NCBI GenBank assembly: GCA_021826655.1
Contig: JAKAZC010000012.1
Coordinates: 1-19,064, forward strand
DNA length: 19,064 bases
Origin: Actinomycetes bacterium
GTDB lineage: Bacteria; Actinomycetota; Acidimicrobiia; Acidimicrobiales; RAAP-2
Direction: 5' to 3'
The stretch's first letter is position 1. Each line of letters opens with the position of its first letter. Below, one piece after another: positions 6,498 through 14,244 of the stretch. The translations under genes and the position numbers were made by a program. The notes below the pieces were generated by a model. It had not been told where the DNA came from, made no database searches, and saw only the letters and a program-made list of their open reading frames with translations.

Positions 6498-7850
6498 TCA
6501 CCTCCTGTCCAGGTATCCCGGATTGGCGATCCGCAGTGCGTCGGCGACGGATCCGGCCAGCACCGCACCGGTCTCGAGGATCCGGTCGTCGAAGTCGCCG
6601 GCGCGGATGGACCCGGCCAGGGCGGCGTCGTCCTCGGCCCCGAGGTCCACCAGGCGGTGGCGATGCGCCGTCGTCGCGCCAGGCCCCAGCATGAGTTCGC
6701 GTGCCACCACGGCCAGGACGTTGGCCGCCACCCGGGCGTCGAACCGTGCCGCTCCCTCGGAAGCCGGCAGCACCTTGTCCCGCAGGTACCCCTCGACGGC
6801 ATCCGACAGTTCGCGTGCCGTCGGGCGACCGAACGGAGCAGGTGGCACCCGTGGGGCCTCCGCGGGTAGGTGAGCATCCGTCGCCTCGGCGAGCGGGACT
6901 CCCAGCAGGCCGAGCAGGTCCCACTCACTCTCGCAGACCCGTCGTCCGATGGCGGCCAGCTCGACCGACCGGACCGCCCCGGACAGGTGGACCGAGGCCT
7001 GCAGGGCGCAGATCACCGCCCACTTGAGGGTGGCGAAGACCTGCCACCAACGCACCGCCTCCGGATCGATCGTCGCACCGCCCGCCGCGCCGTAGGCAGC
7101 CAGGAACTCGTCGAGTCGCCCGAACCCGCCGACGACGCCGCTCCCGCCGAACCGCCAGGCCGGGGCCGACAGCCACCCGACATCCTCGGCCGGGTCCCCG
7201 GCATGGGCGAGTTCCCAGTCGAGCACGCCCCGCAGTCCCCTGTGATCGACCAGGAGGTTCCCCATCCGATAGTCCCCGTGGACGACGGTCCGCCCTGTCG
7301 GGTGCGGACGATCGGCCTCCAACCACCGCCACGCGAGCTCGAGGACGGGACGCACCTCGCCGGTGCCGTCGAGGAACCCGAGGGGCCGCCGGAGCGGGTC
7401 GGCCGCGGGCAGACCCGGAACGCCGTCGACCGGTATTGCGTGGATCCGTGCCAACGCCCGGGCGACCTGGCCGGTCAGGCCTCGGCGGGCCACCGCGTAG
7501 GCATCGTCCCGCAGCAACCTGCGGGCGATCGCCTCGCCCTCCAGCCGCTCGACGACGAGCCAGCCCTCGTCCAGGCCGTCGGGTGCACCTGCGGCCACCA
7601 CCCCGGGGACCGGGGCCCCGACCGCGGCCGCCGCACGCAGCAGCGCAGCCTCCAGGGCGACCCTCGCGCCGGGCGTGAGGCCGTCCCCGCGGCGCTGCTG
7701 GAGCACGAGCGCCCGGTGGGTCCCGTCGGGCTCGACCAGGTCGACGGCACTGGTCACGCGTGAGGCCCCACCGGACAGGCGCGTCACCGAGGCGACGGTG
7801 CCACCCAGTCCCCTGGCGAGCCGGTCGGCGACCCCGTCCGACGCACTCAC
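6498..7850 (-). CDS. APH-type phosphotransferase fused to a DUF6285 domain
   Basis: This 450-residue protein has two parts. Residues 1-320 are a protein-kinase-like aminoglycoside phosphotransferase (APH) fold: RLSGGASRVTSAV as nucleotide loop (24-36), LVLQQRRGDG (48-57), WLVVERLEGEAI as hinge (97-108), the catalytic loop VVHGDYRMGNLLV (189-201, Asp193 and Asn198) and the metal-binding Asp211 in GVLDWELAHAGDP. Residues 342-437 match DUF6285, a helical domain seen mainly at the end of such phosphotransferases (RPTARELSDAVEGYL, RVAANVLAVVAREL). These proteins often sit near acyl-CoA and lipid genes and phosphorylate small molecules rather than conferring resistance; the substrate is unknown. 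The GTG at 7850 overlaps the upstream stop as GTGA, giving translational coupling to the lipocalin-like gene. The longer open frame upstream is out-of-frame coding sequence of that gene. Confidence 0.87.
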   Translation of the reverse strand: MSASDGVADRLARGLGGTVASVTRLSGGASRVTSAVDLVEPDGTHRALVLQQRRGDGLTPGARVALEAALLRAAAAVGAPVPGVVAAGAPDGLDEGWLVVERLEGEAIARRLLRDDAYAVARRGLTGQVARALARIHAIPVDGVPGLPAADPLRRPLGFLDGTGEVRPVLELAWRWLEADRPHPTGRTVVHGDYRMGNLLVDHRGLRGVLDWELAHAGDPAEDVGWLSAPAWRFGGSGVVGGFGRLDEFLAAYGAAGGATIDPEAVRWWQVFATLKWAVICALQASVHLSGAVRSVELAAIGRRVCESEWDLLGLLGVPLAEATDAHLPAEAPRVPPAPFGRPTARELSDAVEGYLRDKVLPASEGAARFDARVAANVLAVVARELMLGPGATTAHRHRLVDLGAEDDAALAGSIRAGDFDDRILETGAVLAGSVADALRIANPGYLDRR

Positions 7851-8836
7851 TCCACGGCGACCCGGGGTCTCCCGAGCCCGTCCACCTGGTGGAGGTACTC
7901 GGCGATGCCGTGGCCGACCCGGGTCGTCCCGTCCGCACCGTGGTAGGTCCACTCGGTCAACCCCTCGTTGATGACCGTGCCGCCGGGTCCGCCGATATCG
8001 GCGACGCGGAGGACCCGTCCGGTCAGCCGGTGGGTCCGGTCGGCCTTGTCGGTCACGTCGAGGTGGACGACTCGGTGGGTGAGCCCGTCGTCGGCCACCT
8101 CCGTCGTCAACGCCCAGTCACGGACCGAGGTCACCCGTCCCGACCGGCTCACCCAGCCGCGATGGAGATCACCGGCGTCGGTGCCCAGCCGGATCCCACC
8201 GAAGTGGAGGTCGTCACCGACGTTGATCGAGAACCAGCGCCACATCGAGGGGCCGGCCCAGCGACGCGGCCCCCAGGACCGGTCGCGGTTGCCACGGGCA
8301 CCGGTCCACGGGAACTCGGTCCCGTCGACCGTCAACGATCCCGACCAGCGGCCGGCCTGCTCGAAGTGTCCCTTGCCCGTCGTCGAGGCCGCGGCACCGG
8401 ATTGGCTCGATCCACCTCCCCCACCGTCGCTCCCCACCGCCGGGGTGAGCGAGTCGAAGGTGACGTCGAGCCCGACGGCCACGCCCCGGCGCTCCCCGTC
8501 CGACGGATGGCACCGTCGCACCGTCGCCTCCACGTCGGCCACCACGCGCCATCTGCGCATCGGTTCGAGCATCTCGTACCGGGCGCCACCGACGTCGAGT
8601 GGCGCCTCGGCCATCTCGTGGCACTCGACGACGTGGTGGTACTCGGCCACGTCACCGCCGGGCAGCCAGACGGACAGACCGACGTCCATCGTCCCCTCGT
8701 TCGGCCGGACGCCGACCCGGGTGAACAGCCCGGAGTCCGTAGGGGGGTCGAAGGCGTTGAAGTAGTACGACTCGCTCCAGGCAGTGTCCGGCTCGACGCC
8801 GTGGGCGAAGTCGTGCCGGGGATCGAGGATCGGCAT
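7847..8836 (-). CDS. AttH/CrtC-like (DUF7064/DUF7065-type) lipocalin-fold protein
   Basis: The 329-residue protein resembles the calycin-like family that includes hydroxyneurosporene synthase (CrtC) and AttH. The telling motif is GARGNRDRSWGPRRW (179-193), a version of the family 'GxRDxSWG' signature, preceded by the strand pair GRWSGSLTVDGTEFPW. The N-terminus (DFAHGVEPDTAWSESYYFNAFDP) and 'GLFTRVGVRPNEGTMDVGLSVWLPGG' are also typical of the uncharacterised actinobacterial DUF7064/7065 proteins. Gly/Ser-rich residues 136-150 form a flexible link between the two beta domains. Function is not established; family members act on hydrophobic or isoprenoid substrates. There is no signal peptide. 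The ATG at 8836 lacks a strong ribosome site. The gene is coupled by GTGA to the phosphotransferase downstream, so the two probably work on the same compound. Confidence 0.68.
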   Translation of the reverse strand: MPILDPRHDFAHGVEPDTAWSESYYFNAFDPPTDSGLFTRVGVRPNEGTMDVGLSVWLPGGDVAEYHHVVECHEMAEAPLDVGGARYEMLEPMRRWRVVADVEATVRRCHPSDGERRGVAVGLDVTFDSLTPAVGSDGGGGGSSQSGAAASTTGKGHFEQAGRWSGSLTVDGTEFPWTGARGNRDRSWGPRRWAGPSMWRWFSINVGDDLHFGGIRLGTDAGDLHRGWVSRSGRVTSVRDWALTTEVADDGLTHRVVHLDVTDKADRTHRLTGRVLRVADIGGPGGTVINEGLTEWTYHGADGTTRVGHGIAEYLHQVDGLGRPRVAVE

Positions 8837-8947
8837 GGGTGCACTCTTGCCCGCTCCCGTCCACGATGCAACGGTCGGGTCACCGCCGGGTCAGGGGCCA
8901 GGCCGTCCGGCACGCCGGGCGCCGGGCGCCGGTCGGGCCTCCCCTGA

Positions 8948-9369
8948 TCAGCCGGGCCTCTGGATGATCAGCGAGGCGCTGGAGGGCGAGTTGCCCCCGC
9001 GTCCGGCGTGATCGTGAGCGGGAACATCACCGTGGCCGGATTCCGCACGGTCAGGAGCGAACCAGTGACCGCGTTGACCAGGGCCTCTCCCACGATCTGG
9101 CTGCTTCCGGTCGCCCGTCCCACCACGGTGTGGGCCAGCGGTGGGTAGTGGGTCAGTTCGAGCTGTCCGGGCTCGTCCACCGAGACCTGGAACGTCACCT
9201 GGTAGGTGGCGGTGCTGTCCAGTGCGATCGTGGAGGAGTTGACCGAGAAGATGGAGGAACGCGCCGACCTGGGGCCGATCTCCGGGACCTGGACGTCGCC
9301 GCTGCCCGCCGGTCCGGTCGCGCCTGTCGGGTCGGTGGCGCCGGTGGCCCCCGGGGCTCCTCCCGGGCC
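8948..9369 (-). pseudogene. Remnant of a collagen-like, BclA-type surface protein (5'-truncated, frameshifted)
   Basis: Reading the minus strand from 9369, translation gives a short Gly-X-Y stalk (GPGGAPGATGATDPTGATG, with one DPT break), then a connecting segment and a C-terminal jelly-roll-like domain. That domain has the pattern of BclA/C1q-like ends: IFSVNSSTIAL, TYQVTFQVSVDEPGQLEL, VVGRATGSSQIVGEALVNA, SLLTVRNPATVMFPLTI. The frame then runs into a stop at 8968. Inserting one base in the five-base C run at 8994-8998 (G on the coding strand) restores GGNSPSSASLIIQRPG and a stop at 8948-8950, exactly the hydrophobic final strand such domains need. No ATG, GTG or TTG exists in frame between 9369 and 9198, and no signal peptide or long stalk is present. 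Both defects point to a decayed gene, though the frameshift alone could be a sequencing error. Confidence 0.65.
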
Positions 9370-9389
9370 GACGAGGGCTGCGGGGTGCC

Positions 9390-9755
9390 GTGGAGCAGTT
9401 CGGGTCGGAGACGGTGGCGGGCGGGGCCGCTGTGGACCCTGCGGGGCACTACCGGTCGACCGGGCAGTGGCGGCTGTGCGCCGAGGCGTGTCGACTCGCC
9501 CGGACGGACTGCGGTGTGGGCGTCGGCGGCGACGCGCCCGTCCGCGGCAGGGACCGCCTCTTCGTGCATGCGGACGTCTACCGGTGGCGCATGGCCAACG
9601 AGGAGTCCGTCTGCTCCTGCTACGTCGGTGCGCACGGGCGTGGGCTCGAGCTCACCGACGCACTCCTCGCGCTCCCCGACCTCCCACCGGCGATCGCCTC
9701 GAACGGGCGGGGGAACCGGTGCTTCTACGTGCCCGGGCCACCCGGATCCGTCTGA
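9390..9755 (+). CDS. Cys-rich hypothetical protein
   Basis: The 121-residue product is not recognised. Its codons end almost always in G or C, which supports real coding. It has six cysteines in the pattern CAEAC (31-35), TDC, VCSCY and RCFYV, suggesting disulfides or metal binding, yet there is no signal peptide or transmembrane helix. A basic/aromatic core (RDRLFVHADVYRWRMANEESVC) and a leucine-rich stretch (LELTDALLALPDLPPAI) follow. The GTG at 9390 is the only start in the frame and has no clear ribosome site. It begins about 20 bases from where the collagen-like remnant on the other strand loses its stalk, so the gene's own 5' end may have been cut by the same rearrangement. Confidence 0.5.
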   Translation: MEQFGSETVAGGAAVDPAGHYRSTGQWRLCAEACRLARTDCGVGVGGDAPVRGRDRLFVHADVYRWRMANEESVCSCYVGAHGRGLELTDALLALPDLPPAIASNGRGNRCFYVPGPPGSV

Positions 9756-9842
9756 CCGACGTCGGACGCGTGCCGCGCGCGGAGCCGACGTGGGGCGAGT
9801 GCAGGAGCGACGCCGGGGACGCGCCCCTCCGGCCGGTCGCCC

Positions 9843-9848
9843 TACGGT
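9843..9848 (+). promoter_or_regulatory. -10-like TACGGT, predicts a leaderless GTG start for the alpha-galactosidase
   Basis: TACGGT ends 6 bases before the GTG at 9855, the distance at which transcription would begin at or next to the start codon. No ribosome binding site is present, which fits a leaderless mRNA. Confidence 0.35.
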
Positions 9849-9854
9849 GGGTCC

Positions 9855-11681
9855 GTGCGCCTGACCCCGGTCCGCCTCGAAGCCGACCTCACCGACGACT
9901 CCGGCGGCCGGAGCGAGTCGACGGAGGTCGACGGCGCATCGGGAACGCTCGGGCTCGGACCGCTCGAGGTGGATCTGGACCTCTCGACGACCGGTGCGAC
10001 CTGGACCGTGGCCAACCGGAGCGACCGGCCCGTCCGGGTCCGGTCGGTCACCCTCGTCCACCGGCTGGACCACGCCGACCGTCCGGTGCGCGTGTTCCGC
10101 AACGGCTACCAGTCGTGGTCGCCTACGACGACGGGCGTGCTGGGCGTGGACGCTGACCCCTCCGTGCGCGCCGACCTCGAATTCCTCCAGGCCGTGCACC
10201 ATGCCGACCAGCGTCGCGCCCGGCCCGGCGAACTCCGGTCCGAGTGGGTCACGGTGCTTGCCCACGGGTCCGGGTCGGCACCGGTCCTGGTGGGCTTCGA
10301 CGGCGGCGACCGCCACGATGGGACACTGCGACTCCGGATCGACGACGACGTGACCGAGGTGCGGGCCGAGGCGTTCCTGGGGGATGCCGTGCTCCCGGCC
10401 GGCGAGCGACGACGGCTGCACGCCGTCGAGGTCGACCGATCGGTCGGCGCCGACGGGAGCGATCTGCTCGAGCGTTGGGCCGGCCGGGCCGGGGCCCGGG
10501 CCGGGGCCCGGACCGGGGCGCCCTACCAGGTCGGCTGGTGCAGCTGGTACCAGTACTTCCACGACGTCACCGAGGCGGACATCCGCGCCAACCTCGCCCG
10601 GGCGGACGACTGGCCCTTCGACGTCTTCCAGGTGGACGACGGCTACCAGGCCGCCGTCGGTGACTGGCTGGTGACCAACGACCGGTTCCCGTCGGACCTC
10701 GCCGGGCTGGCGTCGTCCATCCGGACGGCCGGTCGCACCCCCGGACTGTGGCTCGCACCGTTCCTGGTGGCCCCGGACTCCGAGGTGGCACGCCGCCACC
10801 CAGACTGGATCGCCCGTCACCTGGTGGACGGGGCCGACGGGGGGCCACTGCGGACGTGGTGGAATCCGCCGTGGGGCGGAGGCGAGGACGGGTTCATGTA
10901 CGGGCTCGACACCACCCATCCCGAGGTCGTCACCCACCTCGAGCACGTGGCGGCCGCCGTCGTGGACGCGGGCTTCCCCTACCTGAAGCTGGACTTCACC
11001 TTCTCCCCCTCGGTCGACGGTGGGTACGTCGACCCGGGACGCACACCGGCCGAGCGGGTCCGGGCCGGGTTCGCCGCCATCCGCCGGGGAGCGGGGGACG
11101 ACGCCTTCCTGCTCGGTTGCGGGGTCCCACTGTCCAACGTCGTCGGACTGGTCGACGCCAACCGGATCGGACCCGACGTGGCGCCGACGTGGGCGCTCGA
11201 CCCGGCCGACGAGATGGTCCCCGGCTACCTGGGCATCCAGCCGGCCACCGCCCACGCGTTCGCCAACACCCTGACCAGGGCGTTCATGCATCGCCGCCTG
11301 TGGCTCAACGACCCGGACTGCCTGATGCTCCGCACCACGGACACCGCCCTCGGCGAGGCTGCCGCCCGCACCTGGGCCCACACCGTCGGTCTGTCCGGTG
11401 GCATGGCACTCGTCTCGGACGACCTGTCCCTGCTCGACGCCGGCGCCCACCGGATGCTCGACGAGGTGGTTGCGCTCGGGCGCGCGGCCGACGGGGGTGC
11501 GGTCGCGGGCGACGGGCCCCGATGCGACGACCTCCTGGAGCCGACCCCTCCGGCGGCGTTGACGTCACGAGCGGGTCACCTCGAGGTCGACACATTCGCC
11601 GGCAGTTCCCGCGTCACCACCGGACCCCGACGTCCGGACCACGGTCCGGGCCGCGCCGACCGTCCGGACCGGCACCGGTAG
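9855..11681 (+). CDS. GH36-family alpha-galactosidase (melibiase)
   Basis: This 608-residue glycoside hydrolase should release terminal alpha-galactosyl groups from melibiose, raffinose or similar sugars by a retaining mechanism. Residues 1-205 form the N-terminal beta-sandwich (FRNGYQSWSP at 81-90 is characteristic). The TIM barrel starts near 224 with VGWCSWYQYF (226-235) and FQVDDGYQ (258-265). The nucleophile is Asp380 in YLKLDF and the acid/base is Asp441 in RIGPD; RLWLNDPDCLMLR (481-493) is the conserved substrate loop. It lacks a signal peptide, so it is probably cytoplasmic. The linker at 211-222 is encoded by a 12-bp GC repeat. It is a lone gene with no sugar transporter or regulator beside it. 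The C-terminus (580-608) is Arg/Pro-rich and looks unstructured. Its TAG stop lies inside the -10-like box of the next gene. Confidence 0.9.
   Translation: MRLTPVRLEADLTDDSGGRSESTEVDGASGTLGLGPLEVDLDLSTTGATWTVANRSDRPVRVRSVTLVHRLDHADRPVRVFRNGYQSWSPTTTGVLGVDADPSVRADLEFLQAVHHADQRRARPGELRSEWVTVLAHGSGSAPVLVGFDGGDRHDGTLRLRIDDDVTEVRAEAFLGDAVLPAGERRRLHAVEVDRSVGADGSDLLERWAGRAGARAGARTGAPYQVGWCSWYQYFHDVTEADIRANLARADDWPFDVFQVDDGYQAAVGDWLVTNDRFPSDLAGLASSIRTAGRTPGLWLAPFLVAPDSEVARRHPDWIARHLVDGADGGPLRTWWNPPWGGGEDGFMYGLDTTHPEVVTHLEHVAAAVVDAGFPYLKLDFTFSPSVDGGYVDPGRTPAERVRAGFAAIRRGAGDDAFLLGCGVPLSNVVGLVDANRIGPDVAPTWALDPADEMVPGYLGIQPATAHAFANTLTRAFMHRRLWLNDPDCLMLRTTDTALGEAAARTWAHTVGLSGGMALVSDDLSLLDAGAHRMLDEVVALGRAADGGAVAGDGPRCDDLLEPTPPAALTSRAGHLEVDTFAGSSRVTTGPRRPDHGPGRADRPDRHR
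10486..10518. repeat. 12-bp GC-only tandem repeat inside the alpha-galactosidase gene
   Basis: GGGCCGGGGCCC occurs at 10486 and 10498, and a third, partial and diverged copy begins at 10510. The period is a multiple of three, so it encodes RAGARAGARTGA without shifting the frame. It sits exactly between the beta-sandwich and the barrel. Confidence 0.7.
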
Positions 11682-11684
11682 GGT
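11679..11684 (+). promoter_or_regulatory. -10-like TAGGGT, predicts a leaderless start for the MpaB-like gene
   Basis: TAGGGT ends 8 bases before the ATG at 11693. Its first three bases are the TAG stop codon of the alpha-galactosidase gene. No ribosome binding site precedes the ATG. Confidence 0.35.
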
Positions 11685-11692
11685 CGACGGGC

Positions 11693-12607
11693 ATGGACCC
11701 CCGGGCGCGTATCGAAGAGGCCCGGGCGGTCGGACGGGCTGTCACCGACGGCGGCATCGAGCACGTCCGGTCCCAGGCCCTGGTCCAGGTGCGCCGGTCC
11801 CTCGGGATGACCCGCCAGCCCCCACCGCCGAGCACCGACGCGGCGCTGGCCTACATGGCCCCGGACTCGGTCGTGCGGCGGATCCACGGGGACCTGCCGT
11901 CGATGCTCATCGGTGGTCTGTCGGCCCTCCTGTTCCAGATGCTCCATCCCCTCGCCATGGCGGGCGTGGCCCAACACTCCCGGTACCGCAGCGATCCGCT
12001 GGGGCGACTCGAGCGGACGGCTTCGTTCCTCGGGACCACCACGTTCGGTACCCGCGACGAGGCCCGGGCGGCCGTCGATCGGGTCCGGCGCGTGCACACG
12101 CGGGTCACCGGGGTGGCGCGCGACGGCACCCCGTACTCGGCCGGTGACCCCGAGCTGCTCACCTGGGTCCACGCGGCCGAGGTCTCGAGCTTCCTTGCCG
12201 CCACCCGTGTCTACGCGCCGGTGCGGCCCACGGCCGAGGAGGAGGACGAGTACCTCGACCGGATGGCCGGGGTGGCGCGCGATCTCGGAGCGGTCACGGT
12301 CCCCCGTTCGACGGTCGAACTGGACGAGTACTTCGCCGAGATCCGTCCCCGTCTGTCCTTCACCCCGGAGGCACGGGACGCACGTAATTTCGTTCTGCGC
12401 GGCGTCGGGCGGTGGCCGCACGAACTCGCCACCTACGGCCTCCTGGTGAGTGCCGCCCAGGGGGTGCTGCCCACATGGGCCCGGCGCCAGCTCCGACTCC
12501 CCGCACTGCCGGCCGGTGACCGACTCGCGGTACGGCCGTCGGCGCGCCTCCTGGGCACCGCGTTCCGTTGGGTCGTGACGCCACCGGCGACGCCCGAGCC
12601 GGTCTGA
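11693..12607 (+). CDS. MpaB-family (DUF2236) oxygenase-like protein
   Basis: The 304-residue protein belongs to the DUF2236/MpaB family, whose members include mycophenolic acid prenyl-chain oxygenase and rubber (latex-clearing) oxygenases, b-type haem proteins. Signatures are a helical region with LLFQMLHPLAMAGVAQHS (80-96), RLERTASFLGTTTFG (105-119), VHTRVTGVARDGTPYSAGDPELLTWVHAAEVSSFL (134-168) and DEYLDRMAGVARDLGA (185-200). The HP.A..GV..HS and DP.LLTWVH motifs, with His85, His95 and His160, are the likely haem-pocket elements. The natural substrate in actinobacteria is usually unknown. The ATG at 11693 is 11 bases after the alpha-galactosidase stop. The longer open frame seen upstream is antisense or out-of-frame to that gene and gives no sensible protein. 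Confidence 0.83.
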   Translation: MDPRARIEEARAVGRAVTDGGIEHVRSQALVQVRRSLGMTRQPPPPSTDAALAYMAPDSVVRRIHGDLPSMLIGGLSALLFQMLHPLAMAGVAQHSRYRSDPLGRLERTASFLGTTTFGTRDEARAAVDRVRRVHTRVTGVARDGTPYSAGDPELLTWVHAAEVSSFLAATRVYAPVRPTAEEEDEYLDRMAGVARDLGAVTVPRSTVELDEYFAEIRPRLSFTPEARDARNFVLRGVGRWPHELATYGLLVSAAQGVLPTWARRQLRLPALPAGDRLAVRPSARLLGTAFRWVVTPPATPEPV

Positions 12608-12608
12608 G

Positions 12609-12622
12609 GCCGGCTGGCCGGC
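12609..12622. terminator. Inverted repeat between convergent genes (terminator candidate)
   Basis: GCCGGC-TG-GCCGGC lies within the 24-bp gap between the MpaB-like and WS/DGAT stops. It can pair on either strand but lacks a T tract. Confidence 0.25.
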
Positions 12623-12631
12623 GGCACTCAC

Positions 12632-14053
12632 TCACGACGCCCCGTCGGCCAGGAGCGAGGTCACCGGGTGGTGGGGACCGCCGACGGAGAGGACCTCGTC
12701 GAAGCCGTCGTGGAGGCACGCCATGAGCTTCTCGGGATCGGGTACCGCCGCGGTGTCCACGGTGCAGCCCACACAGCACGTCCCCCGGTAGGTGACGAGT
12801 GTCACGTTGACCGCCGTCCCGGTGGTCGGACCGAACGCGTAGTACCCGGTGACCGGGGCCCCGGCCAGGTAGATCGGAACCGGTGGGCCGGGCACGTCGG
12901 AGGCCACGAAGTCGACGTGTCTGAGCATCGACCCTACGACACCCGACGGCAGCAGGTTGAGGAGTCCGGCCATCGTGTCCGCGAAGGGGAGTGCCTCCTC
13001 GTCGCGCGCCGCTCGGCACTGCCACCTGGTCATCCGCATCCGGAGCCGGGCGTCCGTCTCGCCGACGGGGACGAGGAACCGCTCGAGGACGATCCGGTTA
13101 CCACCCTCCGGATCGTCCTCGGTCCGCACCGAGATGGGCATGGTCACCCGCAACCATTCGACCGGCGACCGGTGCAACTCGTGGTACCGGCGGAGACCGC
13201 CGGTGACCGACGCGACGAACGCCTCGTTCACCGACGCTCCGACCACCGAACCCGCCCGCTTGAGTTCGGCCAGGTCGACCTCGAAGAGGTCGAGCCGGCG
13301 CCCCAGGCCCCGTGCGGTCATGGCCGGCGACAGCGTGTCGGACACCGGAGCGACGAACCGGCCCACCGACCGCACCGTCGCCAGCGCGTCGAACATCGAG
13401 CGGGCCGGGTGCCGGGCCAGGGCACGCGCCACGGGGACCAGTCCGGCGATCCCGAGCCGGGCCGCGTCGACGACGCGGTCGACGGAGTGGCCCAGTGCCC
13501 CGAGGGCGAGGCAGGCGGCGGTGGTCGGCACGGCTGCCATGGCCGGCGGAGGGACCTCGTCCAGCGGGGCCGGCTCGGGTGTCGGCTCGAAGACCAGCTC
13601 GGCGAGCCGCATCCCGCCGATCCCGTCGGTGAGCGAGTGGTGGACCTTCATGACCAGTGCCGCACGGTCCCCCTCGAGCCCCTCGATCAGGGTGAACGCC
13701 CAGACCGGACGCGACGGGTCGAAACCCGTCATCGCCTCGGTCCGTGCGAATTCGATCACCGTGGCCGGGGAGTACGGCGACGGTGCTTCGATCCGGCGGA
13801 GGTGCATGGACAGGTCGAACTCACAGTCGACCCACTGCGGGTTGGACAGGCCGGCCGGGGACGGCACCGGGTGCCGACGGAAGTGGGGGGCCAACCGGGT
13901 GGCCCGCTCGAGCCGGGCGGACAGCACGTCGGGATCCGGGCGGGAGCCGAGCCAGGCGACCGCGACGATGGTGGACCGCAGCCCGGGGTCGTGTCCAATG
14001 TTCCAGGCCAGTGCGTCCGAATCCCGCATGAACTGCCCGGCACGGTCGCCCAT
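12632..14053 (-). CDS. Wax ester synthase/diacylglycerol acyltransferase (WS/DGAT)
   Basis: The 473-residue enzyme transfers fatty acyl groups from acyl-CoA to diacylglycerol or fatty alcohols, making triacylglycerol or wax ester storage lipid at the membrane. The catalytic HHxxxDG motif is HHSLTDG at 138-144 (His138, His139, Asp143). Other family features are DPSRPVWAF (112-120), GASVNEAFVA (272-281, with Asn-Glu where many have Asn-Asp), RVTMPISVR (302-310), GGNRIV (317-322) and SDVPGP (385-390). Length is typical. The ATG at 14053 follows GGGAGGG with a 5-base spacer; the GTG at 14059 would overlap that site, so 14053 is preferred. Two cysteines in GTCCVGC near the end are unusual. It converges on the MpaB-like gene and diverges from the Rpf-like gene. 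Confidence 0.9.
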   Translation of the reverse strand: MGDRAGQFMRDSDALAWNIGHDPGLRSTIVAVAWLGSRPDPDVLSARLERATRLAPHFRRHPVPSPAGLSNPQWVDCEFDLSMHLRRIEAPSPYSPATVIEFARTEAMTGFDPSRPVWAFTLIEGLEGDRAALVMKVHHSLTDGIGGMRLAELVFEPTPEPAPLDEVPPPAMAAVPTTAACLALGALGHSVDRVVDAARLGIAGLVPVARALARHPARSMFDALATVRSVGRFVAPVSDTLSPAMTARGLGRRLDLFEVDLAELKRAGSVVGASVNEAFVASVTGGLRRYHELHRSPVEWLRVTMPISVRTEDDPEGGNRIVLERFLVPVGETDARLRMRMTRWQCRAARDEEALPFADTMAGLLNLLPSGVVGSMLRHVDFVASDVPGPPVPIYLAGAPVTGYYAFGPTTGTAVNVTLVTYRGTCCVGCTVDTAAVPDPEKLMACLHDGFDEVLSVGGPHHPVTSLLADGAS

Positions 14054-14244
14054 CGCCACCCTCCCGTCTCCCCTCCGGTGAACCTACGGCGACGAGGCGC
14101 GGGCTCCCAGGGCCGAAGGTCCCCATTCGTGCCGACCGGGACGACGACCCGCGACGTCGGCGATTCCGCCGCCAACGGGCCGCTGACCTGCGTCGGGATC
14201 CCGGCTGGACCAGTACGGGCCCGAGCCGTAAATTGGGAGGTCTT

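Noticed and set aside
6498..7850. Aminoglycoside resistance gene
   Set aside because: The kinase fold is APH-like, but the DUF6285 end and gene context place it among general actinobacterial phosphotransferases, not resistance enzymes.
10486..10518. CRISPR-like or regulatory repeat
   Set aside because: The unit is 12 bp without spacers and lies inside a coding frame as a linker repeat.
9195..11450. A 751-codon minus-strand open frame
   Set aside because: It is antisense to the clear GH36 gene and has a composition of Arg, Gly, Pro and Val without any motif.
14060..14244. c-di-AMP riboswitch before the Rpf-like gene
   Set aside because: Expected for rpf genes in actinobacteria, but I could not find the conserved core in this short stretch, and a -10-like TAAATT next to the start would leave no room for a leader.
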